12,910 nt of DNA from Bacteroidota bacterium (GCA_021796055.1 JAJYOS010000076.1:1-12910), one strand, 5' to 3'. Shown: positions 1 through 7,159, numbered from the stretch's first letter. Notes: generated from the letters alone by a model not told the origin. Numbers and translations: made by a program.

Positions 1-191
1 GCCCCGGTCACCTGACGAAGGAAGAGGTTGAGAGTGTGAATTTTAAATTCAACGACCTCGATACGATGACTAAACTGTATGACCCGAAGAAGATGAAAGA
101 CGGCGTGAACACGATGACGACTGGAGAGGAAGTGTTTTATATTTCGAATCCTGCCCTCGGATTATGGGCACACAAAGATCGTTTCAAATAG
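1..191 (+). CDS. C-terminal end of an unidentified enzyme (partial)
   Basis: An open frame enters from the left edge (first full codon at base 3) and runs to a TAG at 189-191, giving the last 62 residues of a protein. The tail has an acidic/lysine-rich stretch, then a hydrophobic end reading ISNPALGLWAHKDRF. It loosely resembles the end of some LarA/DUF2088-type (nickel-dependent lactate racemase-like) proteins that occur beside sugar-acid genes. That is an impression of similarity, not a motif match, and no catalytic residue lies in the visible part. It ends 76 bases before gnd on the same strand, so it may share a transcript with gnd. That the frame is coding is fairly secure from its uninterrupted reading and protein-like composition; the function is not. 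Confidence 0.6.
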   Translation, partial: PGHLTKEEVESVNFKFNDLDTMTKLYDPKKMKDGVNTMTTGEEVFYISNPALGLWAHKDRFK

Positions 192-238
192 ATAATAGAT
201 TGCAATGATTGTTATTCTGTCAATAGGAAAACGGGCTT

Positions 239-252
239 TTAACTCTTAACTC
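239..252 (+). repeat. Tandem TTAACTC heptamer just upstream of gnd RBS
   Basis: Two perfect adjacent copies of TTAACTC (239-245 and 246-252) lie directly before the gnd Shine-Dalgarno sequence AAAAGGGA (253-260), which is 7 bases from the ATG. A repeat this short may be chance. If real, it could be a small operator or a leader element controlling gnd translation. Confidence 0.3.
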
Positions 253-267
253 AAAAGGGAATCCAGT

Positions 268-1722
268 ATGTCACAGAAAGCAGATATCGGCTTGATCGGG
301 CTCGCGGTAATGGGTGAAAATCTTGTGCTGAACATCGAGAGCAGGGGCTTCACGGTCGCCGTGTTCAATCGTACGGTGGAGAAGGTTGATCATTTTATGG
401 GAGGCAGGGCCAAGGGGAAAAGTATTATCGGCGCTCACAGCATTGAAGAGCTCGTCTCTTCGCTGAAGACTCCGCGAAAAATTATGCTGATGGTCAAAGC
501 CGGAAAGCCGGTGGACGAGTTCATCGAGCTCCTCATCCCTCACCTTGAGAAGGGTGATATAATAATCGACGGTGGGAACTCGCATTACCCCGACACGATC
601 CGCAGGACGAAGTACCTTGAGAGCAAAGGTCTGCAATACATAGGGACGGGCGTGTCCGGCGGCGAAGAGGGCGCGTTGTTGGGGCCCTCAATAATGCCCG
701 GCGGCTCGCCTGGCGCCTGGCCGCACGTTAAGCCGATCCTTCAGTCGATAGCGGCGAAAGTCGAGGATGGCACTCCGTGCTGTGACTGGGTCGGCAGCGA
801 CGGAGCCGGACATTTCGTCAAGATGGTACACAACGGCATCGAGTACGGAGACATGCAGCTCATCACGGAAGCTTACCAGATAATGAAGGACCTTCTGGGC
901 ATGAACGCCGTGGAGATTCACGAAGTTTTCAAAGAGTGGAACACCGGCGATCTCAACAGCTATCTCATAGAAATCACGCGAGACATACTCGCGTTCAAGG
1001 ATGCCGACGGCAAGCCTCTTGTCGACAAGATTCTCGACACGGCGGGCCAGAAGGGAACAGGCAAATGGACGAGCGAGACTTCGCTGGATCTCGGGATTCC
1101 CCTGACGCTGATAAGCGAGGCTGTGTACGGTAGGAGCCTTTCGGCTATGAAGGAACAGAGGGTCGAGGCGTCGAAAGTTCTCCGGGGACCTGAGCCGTCT
1201 TTCAAAGGAGACAAGAAAGCGTTCCTCAAAGATCTTGAGAAAGCGTTATACGCGTCGAAGATTGTTTCCTACGCTCAGGGATTCACGCTTCTTCGGGCTG
1301 CGGCGGCGGAATACAAATGGAACCTCAACTACGGCGGTATTGCCCTTCTCTGGAGAGGCGGCTGCATCATCCGGAGCATATTCCTCGGCAAGATAAAGGA
1401 AGCTTTCGACAAGAATCCTAATCTCAGCAACCTTCTCCTCGATCCCTTCTTCAGTGATAAGATCGAGCAATCGCAGGATGGATGGCGGAGGGTTGTCTCG
1501 GCGGCGGTGATGAACGGGATCTGGGTGCCCGCGTTCTCCACGGCGCTTAGCTACTTCGACGGCATCAGGAATTCGCGTCTCCCGGCGAATCTTCTCCAGG
1601 CGCAGCGCGATTACTTCGGCGCCCACCAGTACGAGCGTGTCGACAAGCCGCGCGGTGAATTCTTCCACACGAACTGGACCGGCCACGGCGGAGAAACGGC
1701 TTCGTCCACGTACCTGGCATGA
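268..1722 (+). CDS. gnd: 6-phosphogluconate dehydrogenase, decarboxylating
   Basis: Converts 6-phosphogluconate and NADP+ to ribulose 5-phosphate, CO2 and NADPH in the oxidative pentose phosphate pathway; cytosolic. The 484-residue product has the usual length for the long (E. coli/eukaryote-type) form. Visible features: an N-terminal Rossmann motif GLAVMG (11-16); NRT (34-36), the residues that usually bind the NADP 2'-phosphate; DGGN (101-104); the substrate loop VSGGEEGA (129-136); and the catalytic Lys185 and Glu192 in KMVHNGIEYGD. The C-terminal tail DYFGAHQYERVDKPRGEFFH is the classic family ending. The ATG is chosen because AAAAGGGA sits 7 bases upstream and the Rossmann fold starts at once. 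It precedes a KDG-kinase-like gene by 214 bases, so the two may form a sugar-acid degradation block. Nothing in it looks damaged. Confidence 0.97.
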   Translation: MSQKADIGLIGLAVMGENLVLNIESRGFTVAVFNRTVEKVDHFMGGRAKGKSIIGAHSIEELVSSLKTPRKIMLMVKAGKPVDEFIELLIPHLEKGDIIIDGGNSHYPDTIRRTKYLESKGLQYIGTGVSGGEEGALLGPSIMPGGSPGAWPHVKPILQSIAAKVEDGTPCCDWVGSDGAGHFVKMVHNGIEYGDMQLITEAYQIMKDLLGMNAVEIHEVFKEWNTGDLNSYLIEITRDILAFKDADGKPLVDKILDTAGQKGTGKWTSETSLDLGIPLTLISEAVYGRSLSAMKEQRVEASKVLRGPEPSFKGDKKAFLKDLEKALYASKIVSYAQGFTLLRAAAAEYKWNLNYGGIALLWRGGCIIRSIFLGKIKEAFDKNPNLSNLLLDPFFSDKIEQSQDGWRRVVSAAVMNGIWVPAFSTALSYFDGIRNSRLPANLLQAQRDYFGAHQYERVDKPRGEFFHTNWTGHGGETASSTYLA

Positions 1723-1936
1723 ATCAAAACTCGAAATACGGCACTCTCGATCTTGGACAAACTCTAACGCATGAAATTCATTCCTTGAAATCGCAGTGCC
1801 ACATCTGGCGGGTTGTTGTTCACTCGGCGCACCAATCTTTAGGAGCTTTGAATTTGTCAGAGTTTGGTAGTTCGGATTTAGTGCTTTAATAAGATGAATC
1901 AAGAATTGACATCAAAAGGACTAACAGGAATTTTAC
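1723..1936 (+). other. Intergenic region gnd to sugar kinase
   Basis: This 214-base stretch has no convincing gene. It holds two interleaved inverted pairs: GGCACT (1740-1745) with AGTGCC (1795-1800), and CAAACTCT (1758-1765) with AGAGTTTG (1859-1866). The A-B-A'-B' order would permit a pseudoknot, but the arms are short and far apart, so chance is quite possible. An RBS-like CAGGAA (1925-1930) precedes the kinase ATG. No convincing intrinsic terminator is seen, so read-through from gnd is plausible. Confidence 0.4.
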
Positions 1937-3019
1937 ATGAGAAATGACTTAAGTATACCACAAAGGGGCGCGCTGGATTTCCTTTCGCTCGGCGCGCTCG
2001 TTCACAGGCTAGACCCCGGCATTGTTCCGTTCCGCAAAGCGACCGAGTGCAAGATCCATGTCAGCGGCGGCGAATTTAACGTGGCGGCAAACCTCTCCGA
2101 CTGCTTCCAGCTGAATACAGGCATCGTCTCGGCGATGGTCGATTATCCAATCGGGGATCTTATCGCCGAGCGTGTGAGGGCGATGGGCGTGAAGCCTTTC
2201 TACAAACGCTTCAAGCACAACGGCGTTAACGGACCTAACATGGCGACCGTTTACAGCGACACGGGGCACGGAATCAGACCTCCAGTCGTTTTTTACAATC
2301 GCTCGAACGAAGCGGCGGCCCAGCTCAAGCCGGGCGACTTCGACTGGAACGCGATATTCGCGGACGGAGTACGCTGGTTCCATAGCGGCGGCATTTTTGC
2401 GGCGCTTTCGGAGACCACCGGCGAGCTGATAATCGAGGGAATGAAAGCGGCGAAGAAGGCCGGCGCGATGACGAGTTTCGATCTGAATTTCCGCGAGAAG
2501 CTCTGGAACATTTGGGGTGGGCAGAAGAAAGCCGTTGAAGTCATAGCGCGTATCGTCCAGAACGTCGACGTCCTTGTCGGAAATGAGGAAGATCTTCAGA
2601 AGGGTCTCGGGATCCCTGGACCCGAAGTGGCATCGCAATCGAAGCTCGACCCGACGACTTTCTTCGGCATGATAGATAAGGTCGTCGCCAAGTATCCTCA
2701 CGTTAAGATCGTCGCAACGACTCTACGTGAAGTGCACTCGACAAACCATCATGGCTGGGGCGCAGTCGCGTGGGTTAACGGGAAGACGTACAGCTCTCCG
2801 ACGGCGGACCTTCAGGTTCTCGACCGTGTGGGAGGCGGTGACGGTTTCGCCTCCGGATTCATCTATGGTCTTTTGACAGGCGAAACTCCTGATGAAGCGG
2901 TGAAACTTGGCTGGGCCCACGGTGCTCTGCTGACGACTTTCCCGGGCGATACGACGATGGCAACCGTGGATCAGGTTCGTGCGTTCGCCAAGGGGGGCTC
3001 GGCGAGAATACAAAGGTAA
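1937..3019 (+). CDS. PfkB-family carbohydrate kinase, 2-keto-3-deoxygluconate kinase-like
   Basis: An ATP-dependent sugar kinase of the ribokinase/PfkB family, 360 residues and cytosolic. Seen: the N-terminal substrate motif GGEFNVA (44-50), DLNFREKLW (182-190) typical of KDG kinases, VGNEEDL (214-220) of the nucleotide-binding half, and the C-terminal signature DRVGGGDGF (296-304) with the presumed catalytic base Asp302. The signature has GGGD where most members have GAGD; DRxGxGD variants are common in KdgK-like proteins. The best guess is phosphorylation of 2-keto-3-deoxygluconate to KDPG, which fits the neighbouring 6-phosphogluconate dehydrogenase. Fructokinase or another sugar-acid kinase cannot be excluded. 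An RBS-like CAGGAA lies 6 bases before the ATG. The N-terminus is about 10 residues longer than the usual start of the fold. A strong hairpin follows the stop within 5 bases. Confidence 0.88.
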   Translation: MRNDLSIPQRGALDFLSLGALVHRLDPGIVPFRKATECKIHVSGGEFNVAANLSDCFQLNTGIVSAMVDYPIGDLIAERVRAMGVKPFYKRFKHNGVNGPNMATVYSDTGHGIRPPVVFYNRSNEAAAQLKPGDFDWNAIFADGVRWFHSGGIFAALSETTGELIIEGMKAAKKAGAMTSFDLNFREKLWNIWGGQKKAVEVIARIVQNVDVLVGNEEDLQKGLGIPGPEVASQSKLDPTTFFGMIDKVVAKYPHVKIVATTLREVHSTNHHGWGAVAWVNGKTYSSPTADLQVLDRVGGGDGFASGFIYGLLTGETPDEAVKLGWAHGALLTTFPGDTTMATVDQVRAFAKGGSARIQR

Positions 3020-3023
3020 TTGT

Positions 3024-3071
3024 GTGTGACCGTCACCATTAGGGGTGATGCAAGGCTGGTGGCGGTCACAT
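3024..3071 (+). terminator. Strong hairpin after sugar kinase gene (terminator-like, no T-run)
   Basis: The arm GTGTGACCGTCACC (3024-3037) pairs with GGTGGCGGTCACAT (3058-3071): 14 pairs including two G-T wobbles, with one further A-T pair at 3038/3057. It begins 5 bases after the kinase stop, where a terminator or mRNA-stabilising 3' stem is expected. No T-run follows on either strand, so Rho-independent termination is doubtful. An alternative shorter stem, TCACC (3033-3037) with GGTGA (3044-3048), uses part of the same left arm, so the two folds exclude each other. Confidence 0.4.
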
Positions 3072-3305
3072 CATGTGAAATTTGCTTGAAGGCCTAGTCT
3101 CCATTTGGTAAGTAGCTGGAAGTTCGCAAAGGGGCCAGGAGTGAAGGCGCTCAACAATGCGCCAGAAAGGGCGATCCGGCGCTCGGCCATAAGAAGGCTT
3201 CTAATCGGTACATCACCTAATTATTTACTTTGTTGAAGGCCAACTTGGATTTTCTCGCCTCGGGTGGGGAGAATCCGATTCCCATTTGCCGCAGCTCATG
3301 ACCGC

Positions 3306-3322
3306 ACCTGGCTAAGCCAGGT
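3306..3322. promoter_or_regulatory. Near-perfect 17-base palindrome, candidate operator
   Basis: ACCTGGCT-A-AGCCAGGT has 8-base perfect arms around one central base. It ends 9 bases upstream of a TTGACG promoter-like hexamer and about 175 bases before the sensor kinase start. The symmetry fits a binding site for a dimeric regulator. As RNA it would be a tight 7-bp hairpin with a 3-base loop followed by ATTT, so a weak terminator is the alternative reading. Confidence 0.4.
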
Positions 3323-3331
3323 ATTTCGCCG

Positions 3332-3383
3332 TTGACGTTCACACCTTTCCTGAATTGAATCTCTTATCTTCCCTCTCTAATTT
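3332..3383 (+). promoter_or_regulatory. Possible sigma-70-type promoter(s) of the sensor kinase operon
   Basis: TTGACG (3332-3337) is followed after 17 bases by TTGAAT (3355-3360). The second hexamer could itself act as a -35 for TAATTT (3378-3383), again with a 17-base spacer. Both -10 elements are poor, and the host's sigma consensus is unknown. Position and the adjacent palindrome are the main support. Confidence 0.22.
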
Positions 3384-3398
3384 AGACTCGTCAGTGGG

Positions 3399-3415
3399 GC
3401 GGGCTCATTGCCCGC
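3399..3415 (+). other. GC-rich hairpin in the leader of the sensor kinase gene
   Basis: GCGGGC (3399-3404) and GCCCGC (3410-3415) form a perfect 6-bp stem with a 5-base loop (TCATT), about 80 bases before the kinase ATG. It would lie in the 5' untranslated RNA if transcription starts near 3365-3390. Function unknown. Confidence 0.3.
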
Positions 3416-3496
3416 GCGGTATGCAGAAGCACCTACCTTGAATTAATTCTAATAACCTGAGAAACGCAGATATCGTCCGAAGGCGGTTCAGAAATC

Positions 3497-5131
3497 ATGT
3501 CTGATGGATGGTTAAGGCCGAGAAGGCTTTCACAACAGATAATCATATCGCTCACGATCATCGTAATGGTCGTTTCGGGCGTCTCCGGTTATATCAGCCT
3601 GAAGAACCAGGAAAAAGAAATCCTCCAGGCCATGATCAACGGAGCCGATCAACTGTCCAAAGGGATAACGAGCGCGACGTGGCATGCTATGCTTGCCGAC
3701 GACCGTTCGGCCGCATATGAAGTAATGCAGACTATCGCTGCTAATCCCGGAATCAGTCGTATAAGGATATTCAACAAGGAAGGACGGGTTATGTTCTCGA
3801 CGAGGAATGTCGACGAGAACCAGGTAGACAAGAACGCCGAGGCTTGTGCCATGTGTCATTCATCTTCGCGGCCGCGGGTGAACATCGACGCGTCTTCCAG
3901 AGCGAGGGTAATCAGAACCGGCGAAGGAAGCAGACAGCTCGCGATGATTACCCCCATTTACAATGAACCTTCATGCAGCGAGGCTCAATGCCACGCGCAT
4001 CCAAGAACGACAAGCGTGCTCGGTGTCCTTGATGTTGCCTTCGACCTGAAGCCGCTGGATTCCGAGCTCAACGCGGCCAGGGCCGAAGTCCTGGCGGTTA
4101 CCGGCATCCAGATCGTCCTGATCGGACTCTTCATAGTCTTCTTCACTCGGCGTTTTGTTGACAGGCCTATAAACAAGCTTATCGCGGGAACAAGAGCCGT
4201 CAGCAGGATGCAGCTCAACCAGGTTGTCGAAATCAGCTCGAGCGCTGAACTTGCCGAGCTAGCGCATGAATTCAATGTGATGAGCGAGCGGTTGAACAAG
4301 GCGATGGCAGAGTTGAACCAGGCGACGCAGGACCTGGAGCTCAAAGTTAAAGAACGGACGAAACAGCTCGAGGTGGCTCACCAGAAACTTCTACAGAGCG
4401 ACCGCCTTGCCTCTCTCGGCCAATTGTCAGCGACTGTCGCGCATGAGATTAATAATCCTATATCGGGCGTGCTGAACCTCGCCATGCTCCTCGATCGCAT
4501 CATGAAGGAGGACGGCATACCGCGCGAACGCGTTGCCGAGTTCAGAAAGTACCTCGGCCAGATCATAGACCAGACGACAAGGGTAGGAAGAATAGTATCC
4601 GACCTCCTAGCCTTTTCGCGGAGATCAAAACCGCAGAGCTCGAACGCGGATCTGAACGCGATTATCAGGAGCACGCTAAGCATACTCAGGCATAGATTGG
4701 AGCTTGGGAACATTGCCGCAAATCTCAAACTCTCCGATTCGCTCCCGCTCGTGGAATGCGATGGATCGCAGATGCAACAGGTAATAATAAACCTTGTCAT
4801 GAACGGCGCGGAAGCTTGTCGTAACAGGGGTAAGGGAGAAATTTCGATAGAGACCCGGCATGAGGAGAATTCCATAATACTGGAAATCTCGGACACCGGA
4901 GATGGTATCCCCGCGGATGTATTGCCGAAAATCTTCGATCCGTTTTTCACGACAAAGGACGATGTGAAAGGGGTCGGGCTCGGTCTCTCCGTGGTCTATG
5001 GAATAATTGACGCTCATGGCGGCGATATCGAAGTGAACAGCGTGCCGGGCAAGGGAACGAATTTTAAAGTCACTATCCCGATGAAGAAAGGCCAGGCCAA
5101 GCCGTCGGATACCGGCGGAGCGTCTGCTTGA
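3497..5131 (+). CDS. Membrane histidine kinase with c-type-heme sensor domain
   Basis: Sensor kinase of a two-component system, 544 residues. Seen in order: a transmembrane helix about 14-34; an extracytoplasmic sensor about 35-198; a second helix about 199-218; a HAMP-like linker 219-270; a coiled coil about 262-300; the HisKA H-box VAHEINNP with phospho-acceptor His316; and the HATPase with N-box Asn432/Asn436, G1 DTGDG (466-470), F-box DPFFTTK (481-487) and G2 GVGLGL (492-497). The sensor holds CAMCH (117-121), a standard heme-c attachment motif, and CSEAQCH (160-166), the rarer CX4CH type. A mono- or diheme redox, oxygen or NO sensor is therefore likely. Bound Zn or Fe without heme is the alternative. 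The ATG is preceded at 11 bases by AAGGCGG. Its stop overlaps the next gene's TTG start by 4 bases. The partner regulator is the third gene of the operon. Confidence 0.93.
   Translation: MSDGWLRPRRLSQQIIISLTIIVMVVSGVSGYISLKNQEKEILQAMINGADQLSKGITSATWHAMLADDRSAAYEVMQTIAANPGISRIRIFNKEGRVMFSTRNVDENQVDKNAEACAMCHSSSRPRVNIDASSRARVIRTGEGSRQLAMITPIYNEPSCSEAQCHAHPRTTSVLGVLDVAFDLKPLDSELNAARAEVLAVTGIQIVLIGLFIVFFTRRFVDRPINKLIAGTRAVSRMQLNQVVEISSSAELAELAHEFNVMSERLNKAMAELNQATQDLELKVKERTKQLEVAHQKLLQSDRLASLGQLSATVAHEINNPISGVLNLAMLLDRIMKEDGIPRERVAEFRKYLGQIIDQTTRVGRIVSDLLAFSRRSKPQSSNADLNAIIRSTLSILRHRLELGNIAANLKLSDSLPLVECDGSQMQQVIINLVMNGAEACRNRGKGEISIETRHEENSIILEISDTGDGIPADVLPKIFDPFFTTKDDVKGVGLGLSVVYGIIDAHGGDIEVNSVPGKGTNFKVTIPMKKGQAKPSDTGGASA
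5117..5130 (+). promoter_or_regulatory. RBS and TTG start that set the protease gene's beginning
   Basis: GGAG (5117-5120) lies 7 bases before a TTG at 5128-5130, and this TTG overlaps the kinase stop TGA (5129-5131). The next in-frame ATG (codon 12) would delete the first predicted beta strand (GIYISPVG), which this family normally has at its N-terminus. The TTG is therefore preferred, and translation is probably coupled to the kinase. Confidence 0.6.
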
Positions 5132-5730
5132 ATCGCGGGATTTATATCTCGCCTGTTGGCATGGTCGGTGACGAAACGATCACCGTCATGGCTCGCTTTG
5201 TGAGCGAAATGTTCGGATTCGAGGTGGTGAGACATACTTCTTTTCCCGAACCAGATTTCGCTTATGACGCGAGACGCGGCCAATTTAGCTCCACGCTTAT
5301 ACTCAAAAATTTGGCGAAGGTTTGCCCGTCCGGTGCCGTTAAATTTCTCGCCGTCACGGAAGCCGATATTTTCATTCCGATGGTGACGTTTGTGTTCGGT
5401 CAGGCTCAGCTTTCTGGGAAGGTCGCTCTCGTCTCGTTGGCGCGATTATCGCAGGAATACTACGGCCTGGCTGAGAATAGCGATATTAAGATTCGGCGCG
5501 CGCGGAAGGAAGTCGCTCATGAGCTCGGGCACACTTTCGGACTCGTGCATTGCAGGGACAGGTCGTGCATAATGTCGCTGTCGACTGAGATTCTTCAGGT
5601 CGATGTGAAATCTGAAGATTTCTGTCCGGGCTGCTGGGCCATGCTTTCGGAAGAACTGGCTGCGCAGAAAGTCGTGGGACGAAAGGGACATTTGGAAACG
5701 CAGAAAAAGTTTGTGGAGGCGCGAAGATGA
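5128..5730 (+). CDS. Archaemetzincin-family zinc metalloprotease
   Basis: Predicted soluble zinc peptidase of 200 residues, near the usual size for archaeal/bacterial archaemetzincins. Seen: HELGHTFGLVH (131-141), giving zinc ligands His131, His135 and His141 with catalytic Glu132; then Cys142, Cys147 and Met149 in CRDRSCIM; and a CPGC knuckle (166-169). This order (HExxHxxGxxHC, x4, CxM, then CxxC) is the family's diagnostic signature, with the four Cys expected to bind a second, structural zinc. No signal peptide is visible, so it should be cytoplasmic. Substrates of this family are largely unknown. The gene overlaps the kinase by 4 bases (TTGA) and the regulator by 4 (ATGA), so it is co-translated with a two-component pair. 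It may process or degrade a component or target of that system; this is inference. Confidence 0.9.
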   Translation: MNRGIYISPVGMVGDETITVMARFVSEMFGFEVVRHTSFPEPDFAYDARRGQFSSTLILKNLAKVCPSGAVKFLAVTEADIFIPMVTFVFGQAQLSGKVALVSLARLSQEYYGLAENSDIKIRRARKEVAHELGHTFGLVHCRDRSCIMSLSTEILQVDVKSEDFCPGCWAMLSEELAAQKVVGRKGHLETQKKFVEARR

Positions 5731-7085
5731 AAATGCAGTGGGAAATTCTTGTTGTAGATGATGAGGAAGTGATGCGCGAATCGCTCGTGGCGTGGCTGAG
5801 GGAAGACGGTTACGGTGTCGATTCGGCCGCTTCCGGAAGAGAGGCTATCGAAAAGGCACGGGAAAAAGACTATGCCATTTACTTCGTCGATCTGAAGATG
5901 CCTGGCGGTATCGATGGCATCGAGACGATGATGGAAGTCAAAAAAATTCGTCCTGATGCTTCGATCATTATCATCACCGCTTATGCAACCGTGGATACGG
6001 CGATATCGGCGATGAAGGAAGGCGCGCAGGAGTATATTGTCAAGCCGTGTAACCCCAAGGAAATATCGATACTTGTGGAACGAATCATAAAGGTTAAGAA
6101 CCTGCAGCTTGAGAACACGATTCTCAGGCAGAAGTTGACAAAGCAATACAGCTTCCGTGACATCATTAGTAAGAACCCGAAGATGCAGGAGATTTTCGAG
6201 CTTGTGCAGGAAATATCTAGCCTGAGAAGCACTGTGCTAGTGCAAGGGGAAAGCGGGACCGGAAAGGAGTTGATAGCGAGGGCGATACACTTCTCGGGCG
6301 ACCGGGCTTCGAAACCGTTCATAAGCGTGTCCTGCGCCGCGCTCGCGGAGACACTTCTAGAATCGGAACTCTTCGGTCATGAGAAGGGGGCGTTTACCGG
6401 TGCCGTGGCACAGAAGAAAGGGAAATTTGAGCTCGCGGAAGGAGGAACGATTTTTCTCGATGAGATCGGCGACATCTCCGCTAAACTTCAGATGGATCTG
6501 CTTCGGGTCATACAGGAGAGAACATTCTACCGCGTAGGCGGAACCGAGGAGTTGACGGTGGACGTGCGTGTAATAGCCGCGACTCACAGGGACCTTGCGG
6601 ATGCCGTGGCCGCCGGGACTTTCAGGGACGATCTTTATTACCGGCTGAACGTCATCAATATCCAGATCCCCCCGCTTCGCGAAAGGCGCGAAGATATTCC
6701 TTTGCTCGTCAGAAGTTTCATGGACCGCCTTTCCCATGAACTTGGCAAAGAAGTAGGAGACATAACGGCGGCGGGTCTCAAGATGCTTATCGACTACGGC
6801 TGGCCTGGAAATGTCCGCGAGCTGGAGAATGTGATCGAGAGAGCGATGGTAACTTGCAAGACTACCGTGTTAACAGATGAGGATTTCGGCTTCCTGGAGC
6901 AGAACGGCTCGCGCAAACAAAGCTGGAACGTCCCCGATAATCTCCCTTTACGGGATGTCGAGAAGCAGGTGATAGTCGCAACAATCAAGCGCACTGGTGG
7001 TAATATCAAGGAGGCGGCTTGCTTGCTGGGCATAGACAGATCGACGCTTTATGATAAGATCAAGAAGTATGAGATAGAGCGATGA
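5727..7085 (+). CDS. NtrC-family sigma-54-dependent response regulator
   Basis: Transcription activator of 452 residues with the full three-domain plan. Receiver 1-122: acidic pocket Asp11/Asp12, phospho-acceptor Asp55 in VDLKMP, Thr84 and Lys106. AAA+ domain about 143-375: Walker A GESGTGK (174-180), the sigma-54-contacting GAFTGA loop (221-226), Walker B TIFLDEIGD (241-249), DDLYYRLN (301-308) and the sensor-2 motif GWPGNVRELENV (358-369). Fis-type helix-turn-helix about 415-448, in TGGNIKEAACLLGIDRSTLY (423-442). All key residues for ATPase and sigma-54 work are present, so it should activate -24/-12 promoters when phosphorylated by the kinase two genes upstream. The RBS GGAGG (5715-5719) is 7 bases before the ATG, which overlaps the protease stop. 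No target -24/-12 site was found in this window; one may lie upstream of the convergent operon, beyond the right edge. Confidence 0.96.
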   Translation: MKMQWEILVVDDEEVMRESLVAWLREDGYGVDSAASGREAIEKAREKDYAIYFVDLKMPGGIDGIETMMEVKKIRPDASIIIITAYATVDTAISAMKEGAQEYIVKPCNPKEISILVERIIKVKNLQLENTILRQKLTKQYSFRDIISKNPKMQEIFELVQEISSLRSTVLVQGESGTGKELIARAIHFSGDRASKPFISVSCAALAETLLESELFGHEKGAFTGAVAQKKGKFELAEGGTIFLDEIGDISAKLQMDLLRVIQERTFYRVGGTEELTVDVRVIAATHRDLADAVAAGTFRDDLYYRLNVINIQIPPLRERREDIPLLVRSFMDRLSHELGKEVGDITAAGLKMLIDYGWPGNVRELENVIERAMVTCKTTVLTDEDFGFLEQNGSRKQSWNVPDNLPLRDVEKQVIVATIKRTGGNIKEAACLLGIDRSTLYDKIKKYEIER

Positions 7086-7103
7086 GATCCTTCCGCGTCA
7101 TCA

Positions 7104-7123
7104 CATGCTGTTGTAGCAGCATG
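7104..7123. terminator. Hairpin in the convergent gap (candidate bidirectional terminator)
   Basis: CATGCTG (7104-7110) and CAGCATG (7117-7123) form a perfect 7-bp stem with a 6-base loop. It sits in the 74-base gap between the regulator stop (7085) and the stop of the convergent minus-strand operon (7160), where a shared terminator is expected. There is no T-run on either side, so it may act only with other factors. Confidence 0.35.
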
Positions 7124-7159
7124 ATGGGCGCATGAGAGCCAGCATCCAAGGTTTTGGCG

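Larger units (their letters stand above)
3020..3496 (+). other. 477-base intergenic region between sugar kinase and sensor kinase
   Basis: No gene on either strand is convincing. From left to right it holds a 14-15 bp hairpin (3024-3071), a minus-strand open frame of only 39 codons (3190-3071, without a ribosome binding site I trust), an imperfect hairpin GGATT..CTC/GAGAATCC around 3247-3275, a 17-base palindrome (3306-3322), a weak promoter pair (3332-3383) and a small GC-rich hairpin (3399-3415). The abundance of structure suggests a kinase terminator, a sensor-operon leader with control sites, or a dispersed intergenic repeat. Confidence 0.5.

Noticed and set aside
1246..1902. A 218-codon open frame on the minus strand across the end of gnd
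   Set aside because: It lies mostly antisense to the well-conserved gnd gene. Its protein is low-complexity and Arg-rich with no recognisable motif, as expected for a shadow frame in GC-biased coding DNA.
1906..1911. Perfect TTGACA as a -35 box for the sugar kinase gene
   Set aside because: A -10 at the proper distance would fall at about 1929-1934, poor in sequence and placing the start at the ATG itself with no room for the RBS.
2009..2701. A 230-codon open frame on the minus strand inside the sugar kinase
   Set aside because: Fully antisense to a kinase with all family motifs; the translation has no domain and no RBS.
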